This document shows, one piece after another, positions 6,535 through 7,761 of a stretch of DNA of 7,761 nucleotides. Position numbers and translations under genes: made by a program. The notes below the pieces were generated by a model. It had not been told where the DNA came from. It worked only from the letters and a program-made list of their open reading frames with translations, and searched no databases. Source of the DNA: Gammaproteobacteria bacterium (lineage in GTDB: Bacteria > Pseudomonadota > Gammaproteobacteria > Enterobacterales > Alteromonadaceae); the NCBI GenBank assembly GCA_027484495.1, contig JAIXSW010000397.1, forward strand, positions 1-7,761. Reading direction: 5' to 3'. Position 1 is the first letter of the stretch, and each line of letters begins with the position of its first letter.

Positions 6535-7414
6535 ACGCAGACTGGCGCTGACGCGCCTGATGCAAACAAGAGAAATACACGTCTTCCAGATTGGCCGCGC
6601 ATGGACTGAAGCCTGCAGGTTGGCTGATAGCAAACACATTCAGCACAGTGCGACCGGCAAAGAGGCGTTTGGAGATCACCGGCAATTGTTGCTCTAACTC
6701 CAGTGCTTCGGCCTGACTGACCGTTTTGGTCCAGACCTGGCCCTGTAACTCATCGACTAAGGTCAGCGGATTGCCAGTCAGCAGGATTTGCCCGCCCGCC
6801 AATACCGCCATTTGCGGACACAGTTCGGCCACGTCATCCACGATATGCGTCGACAGAATAATCACTTTGTCTTCGCCAAGGCTGACTAACAGGTTGTGGA
6901 AGCGGTTGCGTTCTTCCGGGTCCAGGCCTGCTGTCGGTTCATCGACAATCAGTAACTGCGGGTCGCCCAATAGCGCCTGCGCAATACCAAAACGCTGACG
7001 CATGCCGCCGGAGAAACTGCTGACTGCTTTGTCTTTGTGCTGATACAAGTTGGTGTGCGCCAGCAGCGCTTCCACTGTGTCGCGGCGGGATTTTTTCTCA
7101 TTCAGGCCTTTTAAAACCGCCAGATGTTCCAGCAAATCAAAGGCACTAATACGCGGATAGACCTGAAAGTCCTGCGGCAAATACCCCAGCGTCTGGCGCA
7201 AGGCGTTCGGGTCTTTTAACACATCAATATTGCCAAACTGAATGCTGCCGCTGTCGGCCGCCTGTAACGTCGCGATCGTGCGCATCAGGCTGGATTTACC
7301 GGCGCCATTTGGGCCCAGCAGTCCATACATCCCTTTGGGAATAGTCAGACTGACATCTTGCAGCGCTTTGACGCCGTTATCGTAAGTTTTGGATAAATTT
7401 GTAATTTTTAGCAT
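6533..7414 (-). CDS. ABC transporter ATP-binding protein, partner of the permease/M1 peptidase
   Basis: This 293-residue protein is a complete ABC ATPase that would power the membrane protein encoded next. It has Walker A GPNGAGKS (34-41), Q-loop glutamine 81 in YLPQDFQVYP, signature SFSGGMRQR (133-141), Walker B LLIVDEP with catalytic Glu159, D-loop GLDPEE, and H-loop His190 in STH. The Q-loop context and the PTAGLDPEER block are typical of the CcmA/drug-export-like ABC subfamily that pairs with ABC-2 permeases. About 80 residues follow the nucleotide-binding core and may contact the permease; no further motif is seen there. The ATG at 7414 has AGGAA at 7429-7425; a longer in-frame start at 7453 adds 13 residues that do not resemble an ABC N terminus. 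The gene is separated from the upstream hydroxylase gene by 113 bp and from the downstream permease by 10 bp. The exported or extracted substrate is unknown. Confidence 0.94.
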   Translation of the reverse strand: MLKITNLSKTYDNGVKALQDVSLTIPKGMYGLLGPNGAGKSSLMRTIATLQAADSGSIQFGNIDVLKDPNALRQTLGYLPQDFQVYPRISAFDLLEHLAVLKGLNEKKSRRDTVEALLAHTNLYQHKDKAVSSFSGGMRQRFGIAQALLGDPQLLIVDEPTAGLDPEERNRFHNLLVSLGEDKVIILSTHIVDDVAELCPQMAVLAGGQILLTGNPLTLVDELQGQVWTKTVSQAEALELEQQLPVISKRLFAGRTVLNVFAISQPAGFSPCAANLEDVYFSCLHQARQRQSA

Positions 7415-7459
7415 GGTCGCTCTGTTCCTGGCGATGTAAGACCAGTACAGCATGCCAAA

Positions 7460-7476
7460 GGGCGTGACCGGCGCCC
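7460..7476 (-). other. Small hairpin in the hydroxylase-ATPase gap
   Basis: On the minus strand GGGCG and CGCCC pair around a 7-base loop and are followed by TTT. It could be a weak terminator or attenuator between the hydroxylase and ABC genes, but a 5-bp stem with three T residues is poor evidence. I see no convincing promoter in the 113-bp gap. Confidence 0.2.
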
Positions 7477-7527
7477 AGTGAAATACCTTTACAAAGTGTG
7501 TCGAAAATTTCGGCGTCGGGCTAAAGC

Positions 7528-7761
7528 TTATAGCTCAGCCCACATCCGCAGCAAATTATGATAATGCCCGGTTAGCGCCAGTACTTCACTGCTGTCGCCT
7601 AATTGCTGACGCAGGCTTTGGATTTGCTGGTCGAGCGAATACAACAAAGCGCGTTTGGCGTCGTCGCGGATTTGGCTTTGGCTCCAGAAAAAGCTGCAGA
7701 CCCGTTCACCGCGGGTGACCGGCAGCACCTGATGCAGGCTGGTGGACGGATACAAAATCAA
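7528..7761 (-). CDS. PKHD-type Fe(II)/2-oxoglutarate hydroxylase (YbiX/PiuC family), C-terminal part
   Basis: The frame enters from the right edge and ends at TAA (7530-7528), leaving 77 residues; the apparent start at 7761 is just a Leu codon at the edge. Family members are non-haem Fe(II)-dependent oxygenases of about 225 residues, often linked to TonB siderophore receptors and iron supply, whose physiological substrate is not settled. The fragment shows the conserved YPSTSLHQVLPVTRGER block: His10 is the expected third iron ligand and Arg20, ten residues later, the expected 2-oxoglutarate-binding arginine. RDDAKRALLYSLDQQIQ and the terminal TGHYHNLLRMWAEL are also characteristic. The HxD half of the iron site and the N-terminal two thirds lie beyond the window, so activity cannot be judged. 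It is on the same strand as the ABC genes 113 bp downstream, but a functional link is not evident. Confidence 0.9.
   Translation of the reverse strand: MILYPSTSLHQVLPVTRGERVCSFFWSQSQIRDDAKRALLYSLDQQIQSLRQQLGDSSEVLALTGHYHNLLRMWAEL

Noticed and set aside
6523..6639. Longer N terminus for the permease/peptidase starting at 6639
   Set aside because: It would overlap the ATPase gene by more than 100 bp and add a non-conserved stretch; the ATG at 6522 has a good ribosome site and starts a typical ABC-2 N terminus.
7431..7527. Candidate promoters on the minus strand, such as TTGGCA near 7453 or TTTTCG with TATTTC
   Set aside because: The -35-like TTGGCA has no acceptable -10 at 16-18 bp, and the other pair matches only 3 of 6 bases in each box. 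Not reported as a feature.

Overview
The window looks like ordinary chromosomal DNA of a gammaproteobacterium. Moderate-to-high GC, short intergenic gaps, and recognisable ygfZ, slyD, creA and YbiX/PiuC-type genes point to an Alteromonadales- or Rheinheimera-like aquatic organism. The order or genus is an inference from gene content, not something read directly. I see no insertion sequence, phage gene, CRISPR array, tRNA or rRNA.

Left part, plus strand (1-2862): the C-terminal part of ygfZ (folate-binding, Fe-S/tRNA-modification protein) is followed 7 bp later by slyD (FKBP-type prolyl isomerase and metal-binding chaperone). A GC-rich hairpin follows slyD. A plausible extended -10 promoter then precedes a DUF2804 protein of unknown function. 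A CreA-family protein carrying a lipoprotein signal comes next, 93 bp downstream. A perfect 14-bp-stem hairpin at 2921-2952 closes this side and probably terminates transcription from both directions.

Right part, minus strand (2965-7761): reading in the direction of transcription, this holds the C-terminal third of a PKHD-type Fe(II)/2-oxoglutarate hydroxylase (YbiX/PiuC family), an ABC transporter ATPase, and a 1185-residue protein that fuses two ABC-2-type permease halves to an M1-family zinc peptidase. The ATPase and fusion genes are 10 bp apart, and the ribosome binding site of the second overlaps the stop codon of the first, so they almost certainly form one operon and one complex. The predicted topology (13 membrane segments, cytoplasmic N terminus) puts the peptidase domain in the periplasm while the ATPase works on the cytoplasmic face.

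The ABC/M1-peptidase pair is the most interesting system here. The family is known from genome annotation, but as far as I know its substrate and mechanism are not established. The remaining genes are housekeeping or conserved hypothetical genes.
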